NCBI GenBank assembly: GCA_900550035.1
Contig: URQS01000005.1
Span: 20,605 to 84,604 of the forward strand
From: an uncultured Prevotella sp.
GTDB taxonomy: Bacteria > Bacteroidota > Bacteroidia > Bacteroidales > Bacteroidaceae
DNA length: 64,000 bases
Reading direction: 5' to 3'
Both the position numbers and the translations under genes were made by a program. Shown here piece by piece: positions 17,445-24,175 of this stretch (position 1 is the stretch's first letter; each line of letters starts with the position of its first letter). The notes under the pieces were generated by a model. The model was given only the letters and a program-made list of their open reading frames with translations, was not told the DNA's origin and did no database searches.

Positions 17445-18440
17445 TTATTGTCCTCCCAGACGGTCGAAGAACACGATTATTTCTTCCCACGTCTTGAATT
17501 CATCGCTTCCCCATTCTATCACCGTGCCCATAAATTCGGGTTGCGGAGCGGGTGCAATGAGATAGTCGCCATATTGCAGTTGGCGCTCGTTTGAGAAGAT
17601 GACGCGTCCCCAAGCCGGTGCGCTCAGATACTGTTCCACCCACGCTATGTCGTCGGTCATTGCCGACGGATTGTTGGTGCATGATGGAGCCAGCACATAC
17701 ACATTATAATTCTCAATAAGTCGTTCGTAAGCCTTGTGCATCGAAGCCGTAGCCTTGCCGTAACTATCGCGCAATGTCTCGATATCGATGTACACCACCG
17801 GGCGCTCACGTCCTTCCTGACGGTCGTCTATATATCTTATTATGGGTATGAGATAGTGCATTGCCACCTTGTCGGTCAGTCGATGTTCGCCATGGAAATG
17901 TATAGCGGTGGGGTAGTGTTCGCTGAACAATCCGAACGTATGTACAATCGGATCCTCGTCACCGAAAAGTCCTATCACACGTCCGCGCTCCTCGTCTGAT
18001 ATGTCAGCAAAGCAGTGGGTTGTCATCTCCTGATATTCCTTTATCAGTCCCTTTGTCACCATAAATTCCTGAACTCCGTCTTGGCGTGGATTCTGAAACA
18101 CCTGCTTGCCAGTGAATTTTGACATGGTTTCGCCCATCTCAAAAGCAGGGTTCACCACGATTCGGTCGTATCCTTTGAGCATTTCGGTATACATTCCGCC
18201 CATCGACGTGCCGATAATAAGGTCGGGCTGTTCCTCTTCACACATCTGTTGCAGCATCTGTATGCCTTCTTCGGGGTGCAGTGGAATGTCGCGTGCCACA
18301 ACAGTTGCTTCAGGCATCAGCGTGCGCAGCATGGTCACAGTGCCCGATTGTGCCGACGAGGCGAATCCGTGTACATACATAATCTTCTTTCCCGCCATAA
18401 GGTCGGGGTATTGCTTTACGTAAGTTTCGTTCTGAGCCAT
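17445..18440 (-). CDS. YqiA/YcfP-like esterase fused to a degenerate HAD (5'-nucleotidase-like) domain
   Basis: 331 aa in two parts. Residues 19-195 form an alpha/beta hydrolase like YqiA/YcfP: HGFASS at 24-29, nucleophile elbow GTSMGG with Ser79, acid Asp163 in GDEDPIV and His186 in GEHRLTD, so a complete triad. Residues 213-331 resemble the NT5C type of 5'(3')-deoxyribonucleotidase: YIDIETL (Asp219) in place of the catalytic DxD, NPSAMTDDIAWVEQYL, GDYLIAPAP in place of GDxLIDD, and a closing WEEIIVFF helix. Since the second Asp and the late DD pair are gone, this half is probably not catalytic. Substrate unknown. Confidence 0.75.
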   Translation of the reverse strand: MAQNETYVKQYPDLMAGKKIMYVHGFASSAQSGTVTMLRTLMPEATVVARDIPLHPEEGIQMLQQMCEEEQPDLIIGTSMGGMYTEMLKGYDRIVVNPAFEMGETMSKFTGKQVFQNPRQDGVQEFMVTKGLIKEYQEMTTHCFADISDEERGRVIGLFGDEDPIVHTFGLFSEHYPTAIHFHGEHRLTDKVAMHYLIPIIRYIDDRQEGRERPVVYIDIETLRDSYGKATASMHKAYERLIENYNVYVLAPSCTNNPSAMTDDIAWVEQYLSAPAWGRVIFSNERQLQYGDYLIAPAPQPEFMGTVIEWGSDEFKTWEEIIVFFDRLGGQ

Positions 18441-18466
18441 ATTTTTGTATCCTTTATATGAATGGG

Positions 18467-19381
18467 CTAATTATTTATTGTATCCTGAATTTGTTCTTTA
18501 GTCAATCCCGTATATTTTATTACAAGTTCTATGTTGACGCCGTCAGAGAGCATACGTTGAGCTGTTGCCAAGTTTGCAAGATTGATTCCCTCGGCTCTTC
18601 CTTCTGCTCTTCCTTCTGCTCTTCCTTCCGCTCTTCCTTCCGCTCTTCCTTTAGCCTCTGCGGTATCTAATGAATTTTTTATGTCTCTATAAGCCTTTAG
18701 GCTATCCTCATATTCGCGCAACTCGGTTGGCGAGAAGCAAGCTATAGCCGCTGCATCAAACAGTTTTGAGAATATTTTCTCGCGTAGAGATTCTGGTCGA
18801 TTGTCAAGACGTGACAGGTTTTTAAGCACATACATCCATTTATCCGACAATGAAATCAATTCTTCATCGGTTTTGTCGAATCGTCCAACTTCGACATACT
18901 TAAACATCAACTTAGCATTAAACACCTTATTCGTTTTTGTGTCCATTAAGGCTATAGTGTGAATGGTGTCAGAACTGTCGAAAGCTTCGTCGCTCATTTT
19001 GAAATTCAACAAGGCTACAACATACACTTTCTTTAAACAAAAGTCCCAATCAGAACCTTTGGGAGCCTGTTCTCTGATAGGGAAGGTGGAATAAAAAAGC
19101 GAACGGTCCTTAAAGAATGCTTGATAAGCATTTTGCATCTCCACAATGAATTTCTCTCCTTGTTCGTTTTCGCAGTATACATCGAAGATGGCCTTGCGCT
19201 CTGTATATACGTCGCCCACATTCTCACTGTTGAGATACTTTACATCCTTTATTACTTCTTCTCCATCGAAGAGAGAGTTAAGAAAGTTTATAAGCAACTC
19301 CTTGTTGAGGTCTGTGCCGAATATACGCTTAAAGCCAAAATCCGTCAATAAACTGATATATCGTTCTTCTGACTGTCTCAT
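18467..19381 (-). CDS. Rpn-family PD-(D/E)XK nuclease/transposase-like protein
   Basis: 304 aa from the ATG at 19381, which follows a good promoter; a longer frame to 19420 would overlap that promoter. Begins with LLTDFGFKRIFG, typical of the Rpn/PDDEXK_2 group abundant in Bacteroidales. The predicted catalytic residues are Asp67 (AIFDVYC), Glu81 and Gln83 (IVEMQ). Rpn proteins in E. coli promote RecA-independent recombination and some act in phage defence. The C-terminal region holds an AEGR tetrapeptide repeated five times, then a short helical end of the kind seen in many family members. Confidence 0.88.
   Translation of the reverse strand: MRQSEERYISLLTDFGFKRIFGTDLNKELLINFLNSLFDGEEVIKDVKYLNSENVGDVYTERKAIFDVYCENEQGEKFIVEMQNAYQAFFKDRSLFYSTFPIREQAPKGSDWDFCLKKVYVVALLNFKMSDEAFDSSDTIHTIALMDTKTNKVFNAKLMFKYVEVGRFDKTDEELISLSDKWMYVLKNLSRLDNRPESLREKIFSKLFDAAAIACFSPTELREYEDSLKAYRDIKNSLDTAEAKGRAEGRAEGRAEGRAEGRAEGINLANLATAQRMLSDGVNIELVIKYTGLTKEQIQDTINN
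18594..18653 (-). repeat. Five 12-bp tandem repeats inside the Rpn-type gene
   Basis: Five consecutive 12-nt units (GCTCTTCCTTCT on the plus strand; the fifth diverges at its end) encode repeats of Ala-Glu-Gly-Arg. Units differ by one third-position base, so they are young. Gain or loss of a unit would keep the frame. Confidence 0.9.
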
Positions 19382-19406
19382 AAATATAATATTTATAGCT
19401 TTATGG

Positions 19407-19438
19407 CAAAGATACGCCAATAAATCAGAATAATCAAA
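19407..19438 (-). promoter_or_regulatory. Promoter of the Rpn-type gene
   Basis: On the minus strand: TTTG (19438-19435), 20 nt, TATCTTTG (19414-19407). The ATG at 19381 is 25 nt beyond the -7 element. Confidence 0.7.
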
Positions 19439-19454
19439 CTTTTAAAACAAAAAA

Positions 19455-19482
19455 ACGACTGACACTCGAAAGTGTCAGTCGT
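19455..19482 (-). terminator. Terminator of tRNA-Leu
   Basis: Perfect 12-bp stem with a 4-nt loop directly downstream of the tRNA on the minus strand, followed by seven Ts and a further T-run. Confidence 0.9.
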
Positions 19483-19488
19483 TCTGTG

Positions 19489-19570
19489 TACCCAGACCCG
19501 GGCTCGAACCGGGATGGGTTGCCCCACTGGTGTTTGAGACCAGCGCGTCTACCGATTCCGCCATCTGGGC
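19489..19570 (-). tRNA. tRNA-Leu (anticodon CAA)
   Basis: 82 nt, class II with a long variable arm. Acceptor stem GCCCAGA/TCTGGGT, D-arm GGCGGAATCGGTAGACGC, anticodon loop CTCAAAC flanked by CTGGT/ACCAG, T-loop GGTTCGAGCCC. The discriminator base is A and the 3' CCA is not encoded. It decodes UUG. It has its own promoter and terminator. Confidence 0.95.
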
Positions 19571-19589
19571 ATTGGCGTTTTTGCGAGTG

Positions 19590-19620
19590 CAAAGGTAGTA
19601 TATTTTTTTTATTCTGCAAA
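19590..19620 (-). promoter_or_regulatory. Promoter of tRNA-Leu
   Basis: On the minus strand: TTTG (19620-19617), exactly 19 nt, TACCTTTG (19597-19590). The tRNA 5' end lies 19 nt beyond. Confidence 0.8.
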
Positions 19621-19774
19621 ATTTTTTCCTAATAATTGTTCATTTAGGATAAATTCGTTTTAAAAACATGTGTCCAACTTGGTGCTCTCGTTTTATATTC
19701 GTAACTTCGTGAACACTAAATAATCTCTTTCGGGATAAAAATGACGAATTACCTAAATTAAAAAAAATAATGAC

Positions 19775-20863
19775 ATGAAAGAAACAGGAAATAACTATTG
19801 TGTCATACTAGCTGGAGGCAAAGGCCGCCGTTTGTGGCCATGCTCACGCGAAGAACGTCCCAAGCAGTTTGTCGACTTCTTCGGCACAGGACGCACAGCG
19901 CTACAGCAGACCTACGACCGGTTTGCGCGCATATTGCCACCGGATAATATTTTTGTTAGCACTAATGATGACTATGCACATCTGGTGCACGAGCAACTGC
20001 CGCAACTTGACGACAGTCGTCTGCTTGCCGAGCCTATCCATCGTGGCACAGCACCGAGTGTGGCATGGGCCACTCACCGTATTATTCACGTCAATCCCAA
20101 TGCTAATATAATCGTAACGCCGAGCGACCTCACAATCATTGGCGAAGAACAGTTTAAGGAGTGTGTCGACCGCGCTTTCTGTTTTGTGGCTGAGCACAAA
20201 CGTGTGCTGGCTATGGGAGTGAAGCCTACGCGTCCCGAACCGGGCTATGGATACATACAGATGGGCGACACCGAGTGCGACGGAGTGTTCAGCGTACAGT
20301 CGTTCACAGAGAAACCAGAGCGCAACTTTGCCCAAATATTCATGGACAGCGGCGAATTCTTGTGGAACACAGGCATGTTCATAGCCAATGCAAGCCGCTT
20401 GGCTAAGTGCTTCAGTAGACTGTTGCCCGTAGTGCTGCGCAATTACGACGAAACCCACCCTGTGTTCGACTTCGAAGAGGAGAACCGCTTTATCCACGAC
20501 AATTTCCCGTCATATCCTAATGTGTCGCTCGATTCGGGCATTCTTGAGAAGACCGATGGTGTATGTGTGATGCATTGCGACTTCGGATGGGCCGATCTCG
20601 GCACATGGCACGGCATATACGAGGCGATGCACAAGGGCGAAGGCGACAATGTTGTGATAAATACTGATGTGGTGCTCGACAATGCCCGAGGCAACGTGAT
20701 AAAGCTTTCTGACGGCCGACTGGCTGTAGTGAGTGGCATTGACAACTGTATCATTGCCGAAGAGGGCAATGTGCTCCTCGTATGTCGCAAGGAAGACTCG
20801 TCGTCAAACGTACGACGGCTCACCAACGAGATACAAATGAAGAAAGGGGAGGAGTATATTTAA
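19775..20863 (+). CDS. manC: Mannose-1-phosphate guanylyltransferase
   Basis: 362 aa. Makes GDP-mannose from mannose-1-phosphate and GTP for glycan and surface polysaccharide synthesis. The N-terminus AGGKGRRLWPCSREERPKQF (residues 12-31) is the nucleotidyltransferase signature; SFTEKPE and GEFLWNTGMF are further family blocks. The C-terminal isomerase cupin of bifunctional AlgA-type enzymes is absent, so it is the monofunctional form. It stands alone, between tRNA-Leu and a large inverted repeat. Confidence 0.93.
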   Translation: MKETGNNYCVILAGGKGRRLWPCSREERPKQFVDFFGTGRTALQQTYDRFARILPPDNIFVSTNDDYAHLVHEQLPQLDDSRLLAEPIHRGTAPSVAWATHRIIHVNPNANIIVTPSDLTIIGEEQFKECVDRAFCFVAEHKRVLAMGVKPTRPEPGYGYIQMGDTECDGVFSVQSFTEKPERNFAQIFMDSGEFLWNTGMFIANASRLAKCFSRLLPVVLRNYDETHPVFDFEEENRFIHDNFPSYPNVSLDSGILEKTDGVCVMHCDFGWADLGTWHGIYEAMHKGEGDNVVINTDVVLDNARGNVIKLSDGRLAVVSGIDNCIIAEEGNVLLVCRKEDSSSNVRRLTNEIQMKKGEEYI

Positions 20864-20878
20864 TAGATAAAAACATAA

Positions 20879-21025
20879 AAGCCCCACCCCCGGCCCCTCC
20901 CCCGCAGGGAGGGGAGTGATATGTACTATTTGCTTTTAACGTTAGTATAAACTAAGCGCTAAATTTATAAGCAAGTAAATCATACCGCTCCCCTCCCTGC
21001 GGGGGAGGGGTTGGGGGTGGGGCTT
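20879..21025. repeat. GC-rich 38-bp inverted repeat
   Basis: Arms at 20879-20916 and 20988-21025 are nearly perfect reverse complements made of C-runs and G-runs around a CCTCCCTGCGGGGGAGG core; the 70-nt centre is AT-rich. Immediately after it an 18-bp unit, GGGCTTTCTGTTTGGGTA, is repeated in tandem. There is no gene here. It resembles a mobile palindromic repeat more than a terminator, because the arms are far longer than needed and are inset in ordinary sequence. Confidence 0.8.
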
Positions 21026-21090
21026 TCTGTTTGGGTAGGGCTTTCTGTTTGGGTAGGGCTTCTGTTGGTGTTGGGCTTTTCCCTTTTTGT

Positions 21091-21489
21091 TTACTCTTTA
21101 ACAAACTCTGCGTATATCTTGTCCGCAATCTCCTTCATCTCCTCAGCCTCAAGCTTGAGCTTAGGATTGCTGAACAGCATGTCCTTCTCCGACTGCATAG
21201 GGATGAGGTGGATGTGGGCATGAGGCACTTCCAGTCCGAGCACGGCTTGGCCTACCTTGATGCATGGGAATGCGCGCTTGATAGCCACAGCCACCTTCTT
21301 GGCGAATACCTGGTATTCGGCTATCTCGTCGTCGTCCATGTCGAAGATATAGTCTACTTCGCGGCGCGGAATTACGAGGGTATGACCCTTCACCAATGGG
21401 TTGATGTCGAGAAAAGCGTAGAACTTGTCGCTCTCGGCGCACTTGTAGCTGGGAATCTCACCAGCTGCGATTTTTGAGAAAATATCCAT
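21091..21489 (-). CDS. HIT family protein
   Basis: 132 aa histidine-triad hydrolase, probably cleaving nucleoside phosphoramidates or adenylylated compounds. The catalytic motif HAHIHLI is near residues 96-102, and FLDINPLVKGHTLVIPRR lies near residues 28-45. Follows greA after 34 nt on the same strand, a common Bacteroidales pair. A small second reading frame on the same strand is a shadow. Confidence 0.93.
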   Translation of the reverse strand: MDIFSKIAAGEIPSYKCAESDKFYAFLDINPLVKGHTLVIPRREVDYIFDMDDDEIAEYQVFAKKVAVAIKRAFPCIKVGQAVLGLEVPHAHIHLIPMQSEKDMLFSNPKLKLEAEEMKEIADKIYAEFVKE

Positions 21490-21523
21490 ATCTTTAAAGT
21501 TTTAATGAGTGATCACGAGGCTG

Positions 21524-21991
21524 TTATTCCACTGTGATTTTGTCGATACGCAGGTGGATAGTGCCGCGTGGAATCTTGATTTCCACCTCGTCGCCCACCT
21601 TGTGGTTGAGCAGTCCCTGCGCAATAGGAGTTGTGATAGAGATTTTGCCCTCGCGCAGATTGGCCTCGCTCTCGCTCACGATGGTGTAGGTCATCTTAGC
21701 CTTGTTGGCCAGATTGGTCATTTCCACCTTTGAGAGAATCTGTACTGAGTCGGTGCTCAGACGCGACGGGTCTATAATCTTGGCCTCAGAGATAGCCATC
21801 TTGATGCGGTTGATTTTTTCCTCAAGATGAGCCTGTGCCTCCTTGGCGGCATCATACTCTGCATTCTCGCTAAGGTCGCCCTTGTCGCGTGCCTCTGCGA
21901 TGGCGGCCGATGCCTTTGGGCGCTCTACTGATTCGAGCTGTTTGAGTTCGGCTACGAGCTTGTCGTAACCTTCTTGTGACATGTAAGCCAT
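21524..21991 (-). CDS. greA: Transcription elongation factor GreA
   Basis: 155 aa. Rescues back-tracked RNA polymerase by stimulating transcript cleavage. N-terminal coiled coil with the acidic tip DLSENAEYDAAKEAQ (residues about 39-53), C-terminal FKBP-like domain with SPIAQGLL-like ITTPIAQGLLNHKVGDEV near 122-139. Normal length. A hairpin with a T-run precedes it, see the candidate small RNA at 22034-22180. Confidence 0.95.
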   Translation of the reverse strand: MAYMSQEGYDKLVAELKQLESVERPKASAAIAEARDKGDLSENAEYDAAKEAQAHLEEKINRIKMAISEAKIIDPSRLSTDSVQILSKVEMTNLANKAKMTYTIVSESEANLREGKISITTPIAQGLLNHKVGDEVEIKIPRGTIHLRIDKITVE

Positions 21992-22033
21992 AATTGAAAA
22001 TTTGATTAAATTATTATTTTGTTTTTTCGAAAG

Positions 22034-22180
22034 GCAATAAAAAAAACAAGAATTCCGACACTGGTCTTGCTGTCGGAATTCTCATTTTCCTGTTGCTCTA
22101 AAGTTAATATCTTGACTTTAGGCGTGCCTGCCTGATGTGTATATATGTCGGCGGCACTCCGTATGTATTGTCTATGAATG
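22034..22180 (-). ncRNA. Candidate small RNA upstream of greA
   Basis: A promoter-like pair on the minus strand, CTTG (22217-22214), 20 nt, TAACTTTG (22193-22186), predicts a start near 22180. The transcript would hold a 7-bp hairpin (CTAAAGT/ACTTTAG, 22121-22098) and end at a strong terminator (22082-22049) with eight Ts. The length would be about 145 nt. No convincing reading frame is inside. It could equally be an attenuated greA leader. Confidence 0.35.
22049..22082 (-). terminator. Rho-independent terminator upstream of greA
   Basis: Perfect 12-bp stem AGAATTCCGACA/TGTCGGAATTCT, 10-nt loop. On the minus strand it is followed by a run of eight Ts after TG. It lies 58 nt before the greA start and would end any transcript entering from the right. 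Confidence 0.8.
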
Positions 22181-22299
22181 TTTTGCAAAGTTAGACATTT
22201 AAATCCATATAAACAAGACTTTCAGTAGAAAAACTTGTTTTTACGGTTTGTAACATTTACAAAACAATCAAAAAATGGTATTAACAAACGGTAAATGAT

Positions 22300-22330
22300 T
22301 TTGAGCGGCACATCCTTTTTCATATCTTTG
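22300..22330 (+). promoter_or_regulatory. Consensus promoter abutting the gene at 22336
   Basis: TTTG (22300-22303), 19 nt, TATCTTTG (22323-22330). The ATG begins 6 nt after the -7 element, so the transcript would be leaderless or nearly so. Confidence 0.75.
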
Positions 22331-22335
22331 TAGAC

Positions 22336-22812
22336 ATGAAGAGATTGTTTTTGGCACTGGCGCTTTACATATGCACAGAGTCGGTACACGCACAACACCA
22401 TATTGTAATTGCCGACATGGATACACGACTGCCCCTCACGGGTGCAATCGTGTCGACTGATGCGGGCGAGCGCGTTGTCAGCAATCACATGGGATGTGTC
22501 AGCCTGGAGCGGGCATGCCGCAGTGCCACGGTGTCTGCCAAGAACTATATGCAGCGTCGTGTGGGCGTAGCCGATATGGCGCGCGATACTATTTTGCTCA
22601 TTCCGCAGGAGGTGGTGCTCGACAATGTCGACGTCACTGCCCCTAAGCTGGGCTTCGACATGCAGAAGGCTCTGCGCTCGGTCAAGGAGAACGCCAAGCT
22701 CAACGAGCAGGCCCAAAAGGGATTCGACATGCTCGGCCTGTTCTCGCTGATGTTTCCGTCGAAGAAGAAGTCGCGTGCCGAGAAAATAAAGAAGATTCTT
22801 GAACGCTATTGA
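22336..22812 (+). CDS. Secreted protein with a carboxypeptidase-regulatory-like beta domain
   Basis: 158 aa. Signal peptide over residues 1-19 (MKRLFLALALYICTESVHA). The following segment, HIVIADMDTRLPLTGAIVSTDAG, has the pattern of CarboxypepD_reg domains that usually begin SusC/TonB receptors (residues about 22-44), with DNVDVTAPKLG near 97 resembling the LxEVVVxA end. After that it stops in a basic helical tail (KKKSRAEKIKKI) where a barrel would normally follow. It is therefore a stand-alone secreted domain. Function unknown. Confidence 0.65.
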   Translation: MKRLFLALALYICTESVHAQHHIVIADMDTRLPLTGAIVSTDAGERVVSNHMGCVSLERACRSATVSAKNYMQRRVGVADMARDTILLIPQEVVLDNVDVTAPKLGFDMQKALRSVKENAKLNEQAQKGFDMLGLFSLMFPSKKKSRAEKIKKILERY

Positions 22813-22865
22813 ACATTATCCAAATCATCAAATATAAATCTATTGTAAAGTAAAGTATTGAACGT

Positions 22866-23459
22866 ATGAAGATACTACCAGCCAATCCAACGCATGCCGC
22901 CGACATCGCGCGGCTCATCATTACGGCTATGACCGACGAGTGCTGCCAGTTTCTTGTAGGACCTGAGCACACGCTCGATGATTTCCACAATACCATGCTC
23001 CGACTTGTGCTTATGGACGATTCGCAGTACAGCTGGCGCAACGCATTTGTTGCTGTCGACGACGAGGCGAGTCCTGACGACATCGAGAAGGCTCCCGTGG
23101 CAGGTGCCATTGTGGGATATGACGGCAAGGACCTGCACCGTCTGCGCCGCAGATTCCAGGAGGCTGCCATGGCCGACTGGCAGATGGACTACTCCAACAT
23201 GGACGACGAGACCGCCGAGGGCGAATTCTATCTTGACTCGCTCGCCGTATATCCTCACTATCGCAAGCGCGGCATAGCCTCGCAACTGCTCAATCGTTTC
23301 ATCGAACATGCTGCAAGTCTCGGACTGCCTGCCGCCCTGCTCGTGGACAAGGGCAACCCCTCAGCCGAACGTCTGTACACCTCGTTGGGTTTCGAGTATT
23401 GCAACGACGCCACATGGGGCGGACACGCCATGCGGCATCTTTTGCATAAATTAAAGTAA
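22866..23459 (+). CDS. GNAT family N-acetyltransferase
   Basis: 197 aa. The acetyl-CoA site is visible as LDSLAVYPHYRKRGIASQLL (residues about 123-142; RKRGIA is the Q/RxxGxG/A motif), followed by ALLVDKGNPSAERLYTSLGF, typical of motif B. The N-terminal half binds the unknown acceptor. The stop codon lies only a few bases before the truncated IS66 remnant, so the last residues may be set by that junction, although the ending looks natural. Confidence 0.88.
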   Translation: MKILPANPTHAADIARLIITAMTDECCQFLVGPEHTLDDFHNTMLRLVLMDDSQYSWRNAFVAVDDEASPDDIEKAPVAGAIVGYDGKDLHRLRRRFQEAAMADWQMDYSNMDDETAEGEFYLDSLAVYPHYRKRGIASQLLNRFIEHAASLGLPAALLVDKGNPSAERLYTSLGFEYCNDATWGGHAMRHLLHKLK

Positions 23460-23463
23460 GGAG

Positions 23464-23730
23464 AGTATATCGCTTTTCTTCGGGTCGCATACAGGTGCCA
23501 AACGGGCAGCCATGTTCTATTCGCTTGCATGCTCCTGCAGACTGCAAGGTGTTAACTTCTTTGAATATATATCCGATGTCATCAACAAAGCAGCAACACT
23601 GCCGCCAAGAACACCGATAAGCAAGTACCGGGAATTACTGCCGGACAAATGGAAACAAAAAAATATCGCTCAAGAATAAAAACTTGAGCGATATTTTTTG
23701 ATATATACTAGCATCGCGGATACGCTTACC
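23464..23730 (+). mobile_element. IS66-family remnant: 3' end of the transposase gene plus terminal repeat
   Basis: The frame from 23464 to the TAA at 23677-23679 encodes FFGSHTGAKRAAM, then YSLACSCRLQGVNFFEYI and YRELLPDKWKQ, the C-terminal end of a Bacteroidetes IS66 transposase (TnpC). About 70 codons remain out of roughly 500, and nothing upstream of this belongs to the element. A terminator follows, then GCATCGCGGATACGCTTAC at 23712-23730, which read in reverse begins GTAAGCG, the typical IS66 end. The remnant is 5'-truncated against the GNAT gene. Bases 23512-23570 are repeated inverted at 34461-34519. Confidence 0.85.
23661..23699 (+). terminator. Terminator of the IS66 transposase remnant
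   Basis: Perfect 14-bp stem AAATATCGCTCAAG/CTTGAGCGATATTT (23661-23674, 23683-23696) overlapping the end of the transposase frame and followed by Ts. Confidence 0.85.
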
Positions 23731-23758
23731 TGCAATCCGCCGAAGGTGGATTCTCTGT

Positions 23759-23960
23759 TCAAGCGAAAAGAACAAGTTGTGTCTTTGTCTGACAGAAATT
23801 CTTCTGACCGACAAAAACCAACCTGCACTCCCGTACGGTAGGAAGCTTTCCTCCAAAGTCGGAAATATTCAGATAGTCGGCCAGCATAATCCAGCCTGTT
23901 GCATGCTCCTTCTGCAGCCAGATTTCAAAAATCACATCAATAAATGCTGTAAAATGCTTT
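23759..23960 (-). other. Open frame without start between IS66 end and the HlyD-like stub
   Basis: On the minus strand a frame of about 65 codons runs from a stop near 23961 to a TGA at 23759-23761. It contains stretches such as DVIFEIWLQKEHATGW and LADYLNISDFGGKLP and overlaps the 3' end of the HlyD-like stub in another frame. It has no start codon near its beginning and I do not recognise it. It may be the tail of a gene fused out of frame by an indel, or chance. Confidence 0.25.
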
Positions 23961-24129
23961 CACCATGTGAATGAGGATAAGGCACGAAGCAGACAACTAA
24001 CAATAGTGCCAAAAATATGGCTACGATTATTACCGTCCCCCATTTTACAAGCGACGGAGGAATTTCGCCTAAAAGATCGCGGACTTTCTCTGAACGTAAT
24101 TCTATATCACTGGGTCTCTTCTTTCTCAT
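23932..24129 (-). CDS. HlyD-type adaptor stub (N-terminus and membrane anchor only)
   Basis: 65 aa, 46 nt downstream of the C39 transporter gene. Residues 9-30 (IELRSEKVRDLLGEIPPSL) and the membrane span at about 33-51 match the beginning of Bacteroidetes HlyD-family periplasmic adaptors, which go on for about 400 residues. Here the frame ends 16 residues after the span at HGESILQHLLM. Either a truncated adaptor, fitting the IS66 debris 200 nt away, or a naturally tiny membrane protein derived from one. If truncated, the transporter lacks an adaptor in this window. Confidence 0.5.
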   Translation of the reverse strand: MRKKRPSDIELRSEKVRDLLGEIPPSLVKWGTVIIVAIFLALLLVVCFVPYPHSHGESILQHLLM

Positions 24130-24175
24130 ATTCTTATTCTATAATTGTTAATACTACCGATAATAAGTTAGCTAT

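Noticed and set aside
18467..19570. tRNA-associated integration site with the Rpn-type gene as integrase
   Set aside because: No tyrosine recombinase, no repeat of the tRNA end is seen nearby, and Rpn-type genes are common as single genes.
22222..22716. 164-codon open frame on the minus strand at the greA-proximal gap
   Set aside because: Mostly antisense to the secreted protein at 22336-22812, which has a signal peptide and a consensus promoter.
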